Shown: piece after piece, positions 8,318 to 17,129 of the stretch
How positions within the stretch are numbered: the first letter of the stretch is position 1
Layout of the letters: every line of letters begins with the position of its first letter
Assembly (NCBI RefSeq): GCF_003217495.1
Contig: NZ_QJSW01000021.1
Location: 27,967-91,966 of the forward strand
DNA length: 64,000 nt
Reading direction: 5' to 3'
Origin: Paenibacillus barcinonensis
GTDB taxonomy: Bacteria > Bacillota > Bacilli > Paenibacillales > Paenibacillaceae
Notes under the pieces: model-generated
The model's input: the letters and a program-made list of their open reading frames with translations, nothing else
Told to the model about the DNA's origin: nothing
The model's database searches: none
Program-made: the position numbers and the translations under genes

Positions 8318-9411
8318 CAACTTGGAAAAAGTGGACAAGTGCATTATTGGCAGCAGGTGTAATTATGGGGGGCAGCACAGCATGGATGGATCAAGCCGTA
8401 CAGGCGGCCGCGGTAACCTCCAAAGTGACTGCACCTGCTCAGGTAACATTGAAGGCTGGTGGCAAAACACTTACTCAGAAAGGCTTGTTGCAAGGCGGGT
8501 CGACCTGGGTGTCCCTCACAGCGGTTAAGGATGTAGCAGGCGGTACGTTGAATTATGATGCCAAAACAAAGACTTACACGGTAGCCGTGGCAAACAACAC
8601 GATGACGGTGAGTATGGCTGATGGACAGCCAAATGTTTTCATTAACGGGTTCTATCCTAAGTTTGAAGCGAAGCTGATACAAGGTCGGTTGTACATTCCG
8701 TTCTCGGCGATGAGAGATTACATGGGCGTGCAGGGCAGCTGGGATGCCAAAACCAAAACATTGACTCTGAGCAAAGTGAAACAAAACAGCGTGAAGGTGA
8801 CTTCAGTGACAGAGAAGGCTACCGTGAAAAATGCCGAAGTGGATATTCGATATCCGCAGGTGAGTGGTCTTGCCAGCAAGGAAGCGGAGGCTGCAATCAA
8901 CAAAGTGCTCAAGGATGAGGTGGATACGTCCTTTGCGGCCTTCAAGAAACAAACCGCTGAATTCGGCGAAGCCACAGCGAATCGTCCTTATGCGTTCGAA
9001 ACTTCTTATGTGGTAACATACAACGAAAATGGCGTGCTGGGTCTGATTACTCAACATTATGAGGATTACGCAGGAGCACACGGCATGACGTATCGTGCCG
9101 GACACACGTTTGCGCTGGATACAGGCAAAGAGCTGACACTCGATAACGTGCTGCAAAACAGCAAATCCATGCGTGAAACGATCAGCAAAAAGGTGGGCGA
9201 GCAATTAAAAGCAAACTCAGGCTACCTGAGCGGTTATAAAGGCTTGAACAAGGATCAGGATTTCTATGTGACTCCAGCGGGTGTGGTTGTATTTTTCCAA
9301 CTGTATGAGTACACAGCTTACGCGGAAGGTTTCCCGGAAATGACATTCGCGTATAAAGAAATTTTGCCTAAAGGCACCGTGCCATTCAGCAACGTAACGT
9401 CTGACAAATAA
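8314..9411 (+). CDS. Secreted protein: copper amine oxidase-like N-domain plus DUF4163/DUF3298
   Basis: 365 aa. A signal peptide (cleavage near AVQAAA, residues 28-33) is followed by a copper amine oxidase N-terminal-like domain common on Paenibacillus surface proteins (LKAGGKTL, VSLTAVKDVAGG, YIPFSAMRDYMG), then a DUF4163/DUF3298 module (VDIRYPQVSGL, HYEDYAGAHGMTYRAGHTFALDTGKEL at about 140-350, quoted in part). The DUF3298 module occurs in RsiV-like and PdaC-like proteins. An extracellular wall-associated role is inferred. The start overlaps the upstream 22-aa ORF, and GAGAGGGG lies 10 bases upstream. Confidence 0.8.
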   Translation: MTTWKKWTSALLAAGVIMGGSTAWMDQAVQAAAVTSKVTAPAQVTLKAGGKTLTQKGLLQGGSTWVSLTAVKDVAGGTLNYDAKTKTYTVAVANNTMTVSMADGQPNVFINGFYPKFEAKLIQGRLYIPFSAMRDYMGVQGSWDAKTKTLTLSKVKQNSVKVTSVTEKATVKNAEVDIRYPQVSGLASKEAEAAINKVLKDEVDTSFAAFKKQTAEFGEATANRPYAFETSYVVTYNENGVLGLITQHYEDYAGAHGMTYRAGHTFALDTGKELTLDNVLQNSKSMRETISKKVGEQLKANSGYLSGYKGLNKDQDFYVTPAGVVVFFQLYEYTAYAEGFPEMTFAYKEILPKGTVPFSNVTSDK

Positions 9412-9498
9412 GAGCAGCAAATTCTATCGCGTGTATCCCTTCCATCCCGATCTTAATCAGCATCAAAGCACTTATTGCGTATTTTGTGAAAAAGGAAT

Positions 9499-9541
9499 AC
9501 AGAAAGCCCTCGTCATCGCATCGGTGACGGGGGCTTTCTGT
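9499..9541 (+). terminator. Stem-loop terminator between convergent genes
   Basis: ACAGAAAGCCC-(T)CGTCA pairs with TGACG-(G)-GGGCTTTCTGT around a 9-base loop. It lies between the plus-strand secreted protein gene and minus-strand clpP, and probably ends the former. Confidence 0.65.
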
Positions 9542-9589
9542 TAGTTCAGGCAATACACCCCGCTAATCGGGTGGCGGCATTGCCTGTTC

Positions 9590-9642
9590 CAAATCAATAT
9601 GAAACAGGGCGTGTTCACCTCTATACCGGTGAACACGCCCTG
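9590..9642 (-). terminator. Terminator of clpP
   Basis: Perfect 15-bp stem CAGGGCGTGTTCACC/GGTGAACACGCCCTG (9605-9642). On the minus strand it is followed by TTTCATATT, a weak T tract. Confidence 0.65.
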
Positions 9643-9669
9643 TGTATCTGCAAGTCTCCAGGCTATCGC

Positions 9670-10266
9670 TTAGATGCCTTGGGAGCCTACGTTTTGAATT
9701 ACTTTATCGATGATACCGTAATCGGCTGCTTCGGCAGCACTCATGAAGTAGTCACGATCTGTATCTTTCTCGATGCGCTCCAGCGGCTGGCCTGTGCGCT
9801 CGGAGATAATGCGGTTCAGCGTATCGCGCATTTTCAGGATACGACGTGCACGAATCTCGATGTCCGAAGCCTGACCTTGTGCACCACCCAGCGGCTGGTG
9901 AATCATGATCTCACTGTTCGGCAACGCAAAACGTTTGCCTTTCGCACCTGCATTCAGCAGGAATGCACCCATGGAAGCGGCCATACCTACACAGATGGTA
10001 GATACATCCGGTTTGATGAATTGCATCGTATCGTAAATGGCCATACCTGCGGTAATTGATCCGCCCGGGCTGTTGATGTATAAGTGAATGTCTTTCTCCG
10101 GGTCTTCCGCTGCCAAGAACAACATCTGTGCCATGATGGCATTAGCTACAACGTCATTCACGTCGCTGCCAAGGAAAATGATGCGATCCTTCAGCAATCT
10201 GGAATAAATATCATAGGCGCGCTCACCCCGGTTGCTCTGTTCAACGACCATTGGAATATAACTCAC
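9670..10266 (-). CDS. clpP: ATP-dependent Clp protease proteolytic subunit
   Basis: 198-aa serine protease that forms the tetradecameric barrel degrading proteins delivered by ClpC/ClpX/ClpE. The catalytic triad is visible: Ser98 in GMAASMGA, His123 in MIHQPLGG and Asp172 in DTDRDYFMSA. Family length is normal. The start codon is GTG at 10266, preceded by GAGGAGG at 8 bases; a later methionine is too deep inside the conserved N-terminus. Expression is probably heat- and stress-induced through the CtsR box on its promoter. Confidence 0.97.
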   Translation of the reverse strand: MSYIPMVVEQSNRGERAYDIYSRLLKDRIIFLGSDVNDVVANAIMAQMLFLAAEDPEKDIHLYINSPGGSITAGMAIYDTMQFIKPDVSTICVGMAASMGAFLLNAGAKGKRFALPNSEIMIHQPLGGAQGQASDIEIRARRILKMRDTLNRIISERTGQPLERIEKDTDRDYFMSAAEAADYGIIDKVIQNVGSQGI

Positions 10267-10336
10267 GTGAAAAACCTCCTCGAAAATGTAAATGTTAAAT
10301 TGGTGTTTATATTTAAACTGTTACCGTATTAACCAC

Positions 10337-10376
10337 ATCATAAACAATCTCAAACAAAAAGTCAAAGAAAGTCAAA
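10337..10376 (-). promoter_or_regulatory. clpP promoter with CtsR operator
   Basis: Read on the minus strand: TTGACT (10365-10360), 17-base spacer, TATGAT (10342-10337). Over the -35 lies AGTCAAAGAAAGTCAAA (plus strand 10360-10376), two RGTCAAA heptads separated by three bases, which is the CtsR heat-shock repressor operator. Repressor binding would block the -35. Confidence 0.85.
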
Positions 10377-10446
10377 CTAACTTTGAAAAAAAAGAAACCT
10401 TTTCGGTTTCGTTGGTTAAATGCATTATGAGCTGTTCAAAAATCAA

Positions 10447-10521
10447 TGGCGCGCCCGCCAAGAATCGAACTTGGATCTCAGGCTTCGGAGGCCTACGTCA
10501 TATCCATTGGACCACGGGCGC
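10447..10521 (-). tRNA. tRNA-Arg (CCG)
   Basis: 75-nt cloverleaf on the minus strand. The acceptor stem is GCGCCCG/CGGGCGC, the D arm region is GGTCCAATGGATA, the anticodon loop CTCCGAA gives anticodon CCG (decodes CGG), the T loop is TTCGATT, and the 3' CCA is encoded. Confidence 0.93.
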
Positions 10522-10946
10522 ATAATTACGTACTAGCGAATTTATGTAGCGCTCTAAATACGTGACAGCAATAATGATTATAGCTTATGGAGTATTGAAA
10601 TGCAAGCTATTGCTTTGCACGGCAAAGGTTAGACTTATTCCGCAGGTGGTTTGAATTGATCCTGAAATGATCATGATAAAGAAGAATGGATAAAGTCTGG
10701 TTTTGAGTACATGCTAAAAGAGGTTTTGGACATGCCTGCCAAAACATAAAGCATGCAATATGTAGATGAGCACGACCGCTTTCTTCTATATATTGTGCCA
10801 AATGAGCGTGCGATTGGCGGGAGAGCATCTCATGATGGATGTGATGCTGTATAATCGCTCATCGTGTCCGTAACGAAAGTGCGGAGATTGTGAAAATAGG
10901 CGCGTACAGATGCCCGCAAACGTACTGAAATATGCTATCGAAACAC
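10522..10946. other. Intergenic region without recognised gene
   Basis: 425 bases between tRNA-Arg and the cggR promoter. Short frames are present on both strands but none has a ribosome site and recognisable sequence. No RNA family was seen. Confidence 0.5.
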
Positions 10947-11006
10947 TTGCATATCGCGTCAGTTTTAGGTAGAATAAACGTGGGACTTAAAAAGTTAACC
11001 CGGGAC
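10947..11006 (+). promoter_or_regulatory. Promoter and CggR operator of the glycolytic operon
   Basis: TTGCAT (10947-10952), 17 bases, TAGAAT (10970-10975). The operator follows immediately: TGGGAC at 10981 and CGGGAC at 11001, exactly 20 bases apart, the same direct-repeat spacing as the B. subtilis CggR operator. It lies downstream of the -10, so bound CggR would stop RNA polymerase, and fructose-1,6-bisphosphate would relieve it in the known system. Confidence 0.75.
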
Positions 11007-11059
11007 ATTTTAGGGCCATGAAAGAAGCTTGGAGCGAGAAGCTCGCGGGAGTGGAAAGC

Positions 11060-12085
11060 ATGCGAACGATTTTAGAAGTGCAAAAGCAGCTTCTGCCCGA
11101 TCTCATGGATGTCTTGAAGAAGCGCTATACGATTCTGCAACAGATCATGTTATCGGATGTGATCGGACGGAGAACCTTGGCCAATTCCATGCAGATGACC
11201 GAGCGGGTTCTGAGAGCTGAGACCGATCTGTTAAAGGCTCAGGGACTTATCGAAATTGACAGTGCCGGTATGAAGATCAGTGAGGCGGGTTACGAGTTGC
11301 TGCAGCAGTTGGAGCCTGTCGCGAAAGAGCTGTTCGGATTGTCCGAACTGGAAGAGCGAATCAAGCAAGCCTACGGTCTGCAAAAGGTAGTTGTAGTTCC
11401 TGGCGATTCGGATGTATCTCCTTTTGCCAAGAGGGAACTTGGAAGGGCCGGAGCGAAGGCTCTCGGCAATATCATGAATGACAACGACGTTGTTGCCGTC
11501 ACAGGCGGATCGACAACGGCCGAAGTTGCAGAACAGCTCACACCACCAACTTCGCTCAAGGGTGTCTGGTTTGTACCAGCCCGTGGCGGACTGGGAGAAA
11601 GTCTTGAAATTCAAGCAAATACGATTGCATCTACGATGGCAAAGCGGGTAGGGGCTCAGTACAAACTCCTACATGTACCGGATTTGCTTAGTGATCATGC
11701 CTATGAATCATTGCTTCAGGACCCGAGTGTTCAGGAAATTTTGCAGCTGATCAGGCAATCACGCATCGTTATTCACGGCATTGGTGATGCAGTAGAAATG
11801 GCGAAGAGACGCAAGCTTGCCCCGGAGATCATTAGTGAACTTCAGGAGCAGGGTGCCGTATCAGAGTCTTTCGGGTATTATTTCAACGATCAGGGTGAGG
11901 TGGTACATACCATGCTTACACTGGGTATGCGGCTTCAGGATATTGAGCGCACAGATGTGGTCATCGGTATAGCTGGCGGCAAGAGCAAGGCGGCTGCTAT
12001 ACATTCCGTACTGCGGTTCGGGCAGGAGGATATTCTGATTATTGATGAGGCTGCGGCCGAAGTCATTGTCGCGGAGATGGAGTAG
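11060..12085 (+). CDS. cggR: Central glycolytic genes regulator CggR (SorC/DeoR family)
   Basis: Repressor of the gapA operon. About 341 aa: N-terminal helix-turn-helix (GRRTLANSMQMTERVLRAE), then a sugar-phosphate-binding SorC domain with VTGGSTTAEVAE, FVPARGGLGE and GIAGGKSKAAAI, which hold fructose-1,6-bisphosphate in the family. The frame is open from an ATG at 11018, but that start would lie right behind the operator and has no ribosome site. ATG 11060 follows GGGAGTGG and lines up with the start of B. subtilis CggR (ILEVQKQLLPDL region). It is the first gene of cggR-gapA-pgk-tpiA-gpmI-eno. Confidence 0.92.
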   Translation: MRTILEVQKQLLPDLMDVLKKRYTILQQIMLSDVIGRRTLANSMQMTERVLRAETDLLKAQGLIEIDSAGMKISEAGYELLQQLEPVAKELFGLSELEERIKQAYGLQKVVVVPGDSDVSPFAKRELGRAGAKALGNIMNDNDVVAVTGGSTTAEVAEQLTPPTSLKGVWFVPARGGLGESLEIQANTIASTMAKRVGAQYKLLHVPDLLSDHAYESLLQDPSVQEILQLIRQSRIVIHGIGDAVEMAKRRKLAPEIISELQEQGAVSESFGYYFNDQGEVVHTMLTLGMRLQDIERTDVVIGIAGGKSKAAAIHSVLRFGQEDILIIDEAAAEVIVAEME

Positions 12086-12214
12086 CCAAAGCTTCGAGAT
12101 CAGCCAATGGTTTTATTTTCAACATTATCTTAGTTGTCTTGACGGATCTCACGGTCTGTCTTGAATATATAGTTTCAACAAAAAAATCAATCAAAACTTG
12201 GGAGGAACTTACTC

Positions 12215-13222
12215 ATGATTAAAGTAGGTATTAACGGTTTTGGACGTATCGGTCGCTTGGCATTCCGCCGTATTCAAAATGTAGAGGGCATTGAAGTTGT
12301 AGCAATCAACGACTTGACTGACGCTAAAATGCTGGCTCATTTGCTTAAATATGATACAACTCAAGGTCGCTTCGATGGCGAAGTTGAAGTACATGACGGC
12401 TTCTTCAAAGTGAACGGCAAAGAAGTTAAAGTCCTTGCTAACCGTAACCCAGAAGAATTGCCTTGGGGAGACCTGGGTGTAGATATCGTTCTGGAATGTA
12501 CTGGTTTCTTCACAACTAAAGAAGCTGCTGAGAAACACTTGAAAGGTGGAGCTAAGAAAGTTGTTATCTCCGCACCAGCTACTGGCGACATGAAAACCAT
12601 CGTTTACAACGTAAACCATGAAATTCTCGACGGTACTGAAACAGTAATCTCCGGCGCATCTTGCACAACAAACTGCCTGGCACCTATGGCAAAAACACTG
12701 CAAGACAAATTCGGAATCGTACAAGGTTTGATGACTACAATTCACGCTTACACTGGCGACCAAAACACATTGGATGCTCCACACCCTAAAGGTGACTTCC
12801 GTCGTGCTCGCGCAGCAGCTGAAAACATCATCCCTAACACAACTGGTGCTGCTAAAGCCATCGGTCTGGTTATCCCTGAACTGCAAGGTAAATTGGATGG
12901 TGCAGCTCAACGCGTACCAACACCAACAGGTTCCCTGACTGAGCTGGTAACTGTTCTGGAGAAAAAAGTTACAGCTGAAGAAGTTAACGCAGCAATGAAA
13001 GCAGCTTCCGATGCACAAACTTTCGGTTACACTGAAGACGAAATCGTATCTTCCGATATCCAAGGTATCACTTTCGGTTCCCTGTTTGATGCAACTCAAA
13101 CTAAAGTTCTGACAGTGGGCGACCAACAACTGGTTAAAACTGTAGCTTGGTATGACAACGAAATGTCCTACACAGCTCAACTGGTTCGCACATTGGAGCA
13201 CTTTGCAAAAATGATCAAGTAA
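12215..13222 (+). CDS. gapA: Glyceraldehyde-3-phosphate dehydrogenase (NAD, glycolytic)
   Basis: 335-aa glycolytic enzyme converting glyceraldehyde-3-phosphate to 1,3-bisphosphoglycerate. NAD-binding GINGFGRIGR is at residues 5-14, and the catalytic Cys is in SGASCTTNCLAP near residue 150. The strongly biased codon use (GAA, GTT, CTG, AAA; AAC for Asn) points to very high expression. AGGAGG precedes the ATG. The 129-base gap after cggR is where B. subtilis processes the cggR-gapA mRNA; I see no clear extra promoter. Confidence 0.97.
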   Translation: MIKVGINGFGRIGRLAFRRIQNVEGIEVVAINDLTDAKMLAHLLKYDTTQGRFDGEVEVHDGFFKVNGKEVKVLANRNPEELPWGDLGVDIVLECTGFFTTKEAAEKHLKGGAKKVVISAPATGDMKTIVYNVNHEILDGTETVISGASCTTNCLAPMAKTLQDKFGIVQGLMTTIHAYTGDQNTLDAPHPKGDFRRARAAAENIIPNTTGAAKAIGLVIPELQGKLDGAAQRVPTPTGSLTELVTVLEKKVTAEEVNAAMKAASDAQTFGYTEDEIVSSDIQGITFGSLFDATQTKVLTVGDQQLVKTVAWYDNEMSYTAQLVRTLEHFAKMIK

Positions 13223-13238
13223 TATCTTGTAATAACAT

Positions 13239-13276
13239 AGAGCGGAAACAGATTGCTATTGTTTCCGCTCTTTATA
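13239..13276 (+). terminator. Stem-loop (attenuator) between gapA and pgk
   Basis: Perfect 12-bp stem AGAGCGGAAACA/TGTTTCCGCTCT followed by a short T/A tract. As pgk follows in the same operon, it probably acts as a partial terminator or mRNA-protecting hairpin that keeps gapA expression above that of the distal genes. Confidence 0.75.
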
Positions 13277-13372
13277 TATCAAACTTTTGCAAATTTCTCA
13301 TGAACACCAGGACTGACAAGGGATTTGAGCCTTGAAAGGTCCACCAAATATATGGGTGCGGAGGAAATAGAG

Positions 13373-14554
13373 ATGAACAAAAAAAGTGTACGTGATATCG
13401 AATTGAATGGAAAACGGGCATTCGTGCGCGTGGATTTCAATGTGCCGCTCGAAGATGGTAAAATTACAGATGACAAACGTATTCGTGCAACACTGCCAAC
13501 GATCAACTACTTGATCGAAAAAGGTGCTAAAATCATCCTGGCAAGCCACATGGGTCGTCCAAAAGGCGAGGTTGTTGAATCCATGCGTTTGACTCCTGCT
13601 GCTGAGCGCTTGTCTGAATTGCTGGGTAAACCGGTTATTAAAGCGGATGATTCCGTAGGCGAAGCGGTTAAAGCTCAAATCGCTGCGATGAACGATGGCG
13701 ACGTATTGTTGCTTGAGAACGTTCGTTTCCACGCAGGAGAAGAGAAAAACGATCCGGAACTGGCAAAACAATTTGCTGAACTGGCTGACGTATTTGTTAA
13801 CGATGCGTTTGGTGCGGCTCACAGAGCGCATTCTTCGACAGAAGGTATTGCTCATTTGCTGCCAGCGGTATCTGGTCTGTTGATGGAGAAAGAGCTTGAA
13901 GTGTTGGGTAAAGCATTGCTGAACCCTGAGCGTCCTTTCACTGCAATCATCGGCGGTTCCAAAGTTAAGGACAAAATTGATGTGATCGACAACCTGCTGA
14001 ACATTGCAGACAACGTAATCATCGGCGGCGGTCTGTCCTACACATTCATGAAGGCTCAAGGATATGAAGTGGGTCAATCCCTGCTGGATGAGTCCAAACT
14101 GGATGTAGCTCTGGGCTTCATTGAAAAAGCTAAAAAACTGGGTAAAAACTTCTATCTGCCAGTGGATATCGTCATTTCTGACGATTTCAGTGCGGATGCG
14201 AACACTAAAATTGTTGAAGTTGGCGACATTCCTGCAGATTGGGAAGGCATCGACATCGGTCTAAAAACACGTGAGATCTATGCTGACGTTGTTAAAAATT
14301 CCAAACTCGTTGTATGGAATGGACCAATGGGCGTATTCGAAATCGAGCCTTTCTCCCACGGTACTCGTGCAGTAGCAGAAGCTTGCGCAACAACATCTGC
14401 TTACACAGTAATCGGCGGCGGTGACTCTGCAGCGGCAGCTGAGAAGTTCAAATTGGCTGACAAAATGGACCACATCTCTACAGGTGGCGGTGCATCGCTC
14501 GAGTTCATGGAAGGCAAACAGCTTCCAGGCGTAGTTGCATTGAACGATAAGTAA
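13373..14554 (+). CDS. pgk: Phosphoglycerate kinase
   Basis: 393-aa kinase making ATP and 3-phosphoglycerate from 1,3-bisphosphoglycerate. Visible motifs are RVDFNVPLEDG near the N-terminus, SHMGRPKG, LLLENVRFHAGEEKND, FGAAHRAHSS and the nucleotide site GGGDSAAAAEKF. ATG 13373 follows GGAGG by 8 bases. The frame extends to 13325 but that part is not conserved. Third gene of the glycolytic operon. Confidence 0.97.
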   Translation: MNKKSVRDIELNGKRAFVRVDFNVPLEDGKITDDKRIRATLPTINYLIEKGAKIILASHMGRPKGEVVESMRLTPAAERLSELLGKPVIKADDSVGEAVKAQIAAMNDGDVLLLENVRFHAGEEKNDPELAKQFAELADVFVNDAFGAAHRAHSSTEGIAHLLPAVSGLLMEKELEVLGKALLNPERPFTAIIGGSKVKDKIDVIDNLLNIADNVIIGGGLSYTFMKAQGYEVGQSLLDESKLDVALGFIEKAKKLGKNFYLPVDIVISDDFSADANTKIVEVGDIPADWEGIDIGLKTREIYADVVKNSKLVVWNGPMGVFEIEPFSHGTRAVAEACATTSAYTVIGGGDSAAAAEKFKLADKMDHISTGGGASLEFMEGKQLPGVVALNDK

Positions 14555-14587
14555 GCTTTAAGCTATAGCATGAAGGAGTTGAAACCA

Positions 14588-15340
14588 ATGAGAACACCAA
14601 TTATCGCGGGTAACTGGAAAATGTTCAAAACGGTTTCCGAATCCAATGACTTCATTCAGGAAGTTAAAGGAAAAGCGGAAGTCGAAGGCGTGGAAACGGT
14701 AATCTGCGCACCTTTTACAAACCTGCCTTCTCTGGTAGAGGCTGTGAAAGGCACTAACATCAAAATTGGAGCACAAAATCTTCACTTCGAAGATAACGGT
14801 GCATTCACTGGTGAAATCAGCGGTGTCATGCTGAAAGAACTGGGTGTAGATTACGTGATTATCGGTCACTCGGAGCGCCGTCAATATTTTGCGGAAACCG
14901 ATGAGACAGTCAACAAAAAGATGCATGCAGCATTCCGTCATAGCCTGACGCCAATCTTCTGCCTCGGTGAGACACTGGAAGAGCGCGAAGCGGGTCAAAC
15001 GAAGGATGTCTGCAAAGTGCAAACCGAAGCAGCTTTGGCAGGTTTGTCTGCTGAGCAGGTAGCACAAGCGATTATCGCGTATGAGCCAATCTGGGCGATT
15101 GGTACAGGCAAATCCTCCACATCCCAGGATGCGAATGAAGTTATTGCTTACATCCGCACATTGGTGAAGGATCTGTACAACGAGCAGGTTGCGAATGCAG
15201 TTCGTATTCAATACGGCGGCAGCGTGAAACCGGAAAACGTAACAGAATACCTCGGACAAAGCGACATCGACGGCGCACTTGTTGGCGGTGCCAGCTTGCA
15301 ACCGGCTTCGTTCATCGCACTTGTTGAGGGGGCGAAGTAA
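14588..15340 (+). CDS. tpiA: Triosephosphate isomerase
   Basis: 250-aa TIM-barrel enzyme interconverting dihydroxyacetone phosphate and glyceraldehyde-3-phosphate. Catalytic Lys is in GNWKMFK, His in IIGHSERR, Glu in AYEPIWAIGTGK (active-site signature plus loop 6), and the phosphate-binding YGGSVKPEN is near the end. AAGGAG is 10 bases before ATG 14588. It ends one base before gpmI. Confidence 0.97.
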   Translation: MRTPIIAGNWKMFKTVSESNDFIQEVKGKAEVEGVETVICAPFTNLPSLVEAVKGTNIKIGAQNLHFEDNGAFTGEISGVMLKELGVDYVIIGHSERRQYFAETDETVNKKMHAAFRHSLTPIFCLGETLEEREAGQTKDVCKVQTEAALAGLSAEQVAQAIIAYEPIWAIGTGKSSTSQDANEVIAYIRTLVKDLYNEQVANAVRIQYGGSVKPENVTEYLGQSDIDGALVGGASLQPASFIALVEGAK

Positions 15341-15341
15341 G

Positions 15342-16886
15342 ATGACAGCTCCAAAACCTGTAGCACTGATCATTATGGACGGCTTCGGTCTGCGTAACAC
15401 GGTAGAAGGCAATGCGGTAGCGCAAGCCAAAAAACCGAACTATGACCGCTTCATGAGCCAGTTCCCACACACAACACTGACGGCTTGCGGTGAGGCTGTA
15501 GGTTTGCCAGAAGGACAAATGGGGAACTCCGAGGTAGGTCACCTGAACATTGGTGCCGGCCGGATCGTATATCAGGATTTGACCCGTATCTCCAAATCAA
15601 TTCGTGACGGCGAGTTTTATGACAATGAAACACTTGTCAAAGCAGTGCGCGAAGCGAAGCAGAACGGTAAAAAGCTTCATCTCTACGGCTTGTTGTCCGA
15701 TGGTGGTGTACATAGCCACATCGACCACTTGTTCGCTATGCTGGATCTGGCTAAAAAAGAAGGAATGAATGACGTATATATTCATGCCTTCATGGATGGC
15801 CGTGACGTTATGCCGGACAGTGGTAAAGACTTCATGCAGAAGCTGATGGCTAAAATTGATGAGGTTGGTGTAGGACAAATCGCCACAGTCCAAGGTCGCT
15901 ACTACGCGATGGACCGTGACAAACGCTGGGAGCGTGTGGAGAAATCCTACCGCGCTATCGTTTACGGCGATGGACCGAAATACACTGATCCGCTTAAAGC
16001 GGTTGAAGAATCGTATGAGAAATCCGTATTTGACGAATTCGTTGAACCGACGGTTATCGTGAAAGCGGATGGTGAGCCGGTAGGTTTGGTGGAAAGTGGC
16101 GATTCCGTTATTTTCCTCAACTTCCGTCCTGACCGTGCAATCCAGTTGTCGCAAGTATTCACCAACTCCGATTTCCGCGGTTTTGACCGTGGACCGAAGT
16201 TCCCTGTGGGCTTGCATTTCGTGTGCCTGACGCTGTTCAGTGAGACGGTTGAAGGTTATGTGGCTTATGAGCCTAAAAACCTCGACAATACGCTGGGCGA
16301 AGTTCTGGTACAGAACAACAAGAAACAACTGCGTATTGCAGAAACCGAGAAGTACCCGCACGTAACCTTCTTCTTCAGCGGCGGCCGTGATGTAGAGCTT
16401 CCGGGCGAAACTCGTGTGCTGATTAATTCACCTAAGGTTGCAACATATGACCTGCAGCCTGAAATGAGCGCTTATGAAGTAGCGGATGCAGCTGTTCGTG
16501 AGATCGAAGCAGATAAACACGACGCAATCATCCTGAACTTTGCTAACCCTGACATGGTTGGACACTCCGGTATGCTGGAGCCAACGATCAAAGCGGTTGA
16601 AGTGACAGATGAGTGCATGGGCCGTGTTGTAGACGCGGTGCTTGCTAAAGGCGGCGTGGTGCTGATCACAGCGGATCATGGTAATGCGGATATGGTGTTT
16701 GATGAGCAAGGACGTCCGTTCACAGCTCACACAACAAACCCGGTTCCATTTATCGTAACAGATCCGAATGTAACGCTGCGTGAAGGCGGAATTCTGGCGG
16801 ATATCGCACCAACCATTCTTGACCTGATGCAATTGCCTAAACCGGAAGAAATGACGGGAACATCCGTTATTGCTACCCGCAAATAA
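15342..16886 (+). CDS. gpmI: 2,3-bisphosphoglycerate-independent phosphoglycerate mutase
   Basis: 514-aa manganese enzyme of the alkaline phosphatase superfamily. The catalytic Ser lies in QMGNSEVGHLNIGAGR; metal ligands are in MDGFGL near the start, NFANPDMVGHSG and ITADHGNADMV. It converts 3-phosphoglycerate to 2-phosphoglycerate. The start ATG is one base after the tpiA stop, with the ribosome site GAGGGGGCG inside tpiA. The frame also extends upstream inside tpiA, which is not a real start. Confidence 0.97.
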   Translation: MTAPKPVALIIMDGFGLRNTVEGNAVAQAKKPNYDRFMSQFPHTTLTACGEAVGLPEGQMGNSEVGHLNIGAGRIVYQDLTRISKSIRDGEFYDNETLVKAVREAKQNGKKLHLYGLLSDGGVHSHIDHLFAMLDLAKKEGMNDVYIHAFMDGRDVMPDSGKDFMQKLMAKIDEVGVGQIATVQGRYYAMDRDKRWERVEKSYRAIVYGDGPKYTDPLKAVEESYEKSVFDEFVEPTVIVKADGEPVGLVESGDSVIFLNFRPDRAIQLSQVFTNSDFRGFDRGPKFPVGLHFVCLTLFSETVEGYVAYEPKNLDNTLGEVLVQNNKKQLRIAETEKYPHVTFFFSGGRDVELPGETRVLINSPKVATYDLQPEMSAYEVADAAVREIEADKHDAIILNFANPDMVGHSGMLEPTIKAVEVTDECMGRVVDAVLAKGGVVLITADHGNADMVFDEQGRPFTAHTTNPVPFIVTDPNVTLREGGILADIAPTILDLMQLPKPEEMTGTSVIATRK

Positions 16887-16943
16887 GTTGCACAGCCACT
16901 ATATATGAAATCGGGAAGTTTGGCGTTTACCTCGGAACGAAGG

Positions 16944-17057
16944 CAGCAGAAATGGTCTGAAGAAGCGTTAGCGTTCGCCTTTATCACAGGATTCCAACTT
17001 ATGAAAATAAGTTCAAAGGAATCCGGGGATAACAGCGATCGGAGGACGATTCTGCTG
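16944..17057 (+). repeat. Dispersed structured intergenic element, copy A (diverged)
   Basis: First of three related intergenic elements. The closing stem is CAGCAGAA (16944-16951) with TTCTGCTG (17050-17057). An internal hairpin has GGATTCC (16989-16995)/GGAATCC (17018-17024) and ACTTAT (16997-17002)/ATAAGT (17007-17012). The junction GGGGATAACAGCGATCGGAGG is shared with copies B and C except for a few bases. It lies 72 bases before eno, in the 243-base gpmI-eno gap. Confidence 0.65.
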
Positions 17058-17129
17058 ACGAAGTGGATATGGGGAAACACAAGTGGTCCTGATTTTAAAT
17101 AAACTTAAAATTAAAGGAGACTATCACTC

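Noticed and set aside
12086..12214. Separate gapA promoter
   Set aside because: TTGACG occurs at about 12140 but no acceptable -10 lies 16-18 bases downstream.
12209..13201. 330-aa frame antisense to gapA
   Set aside because: Shadow of the strongly biased codon use in gapA: Cys/Ser-rich, no ribosome site, no recognisable domain. The similar antisense frames in pgk, tpiA, gpmI and eno are rejected for the same reason.
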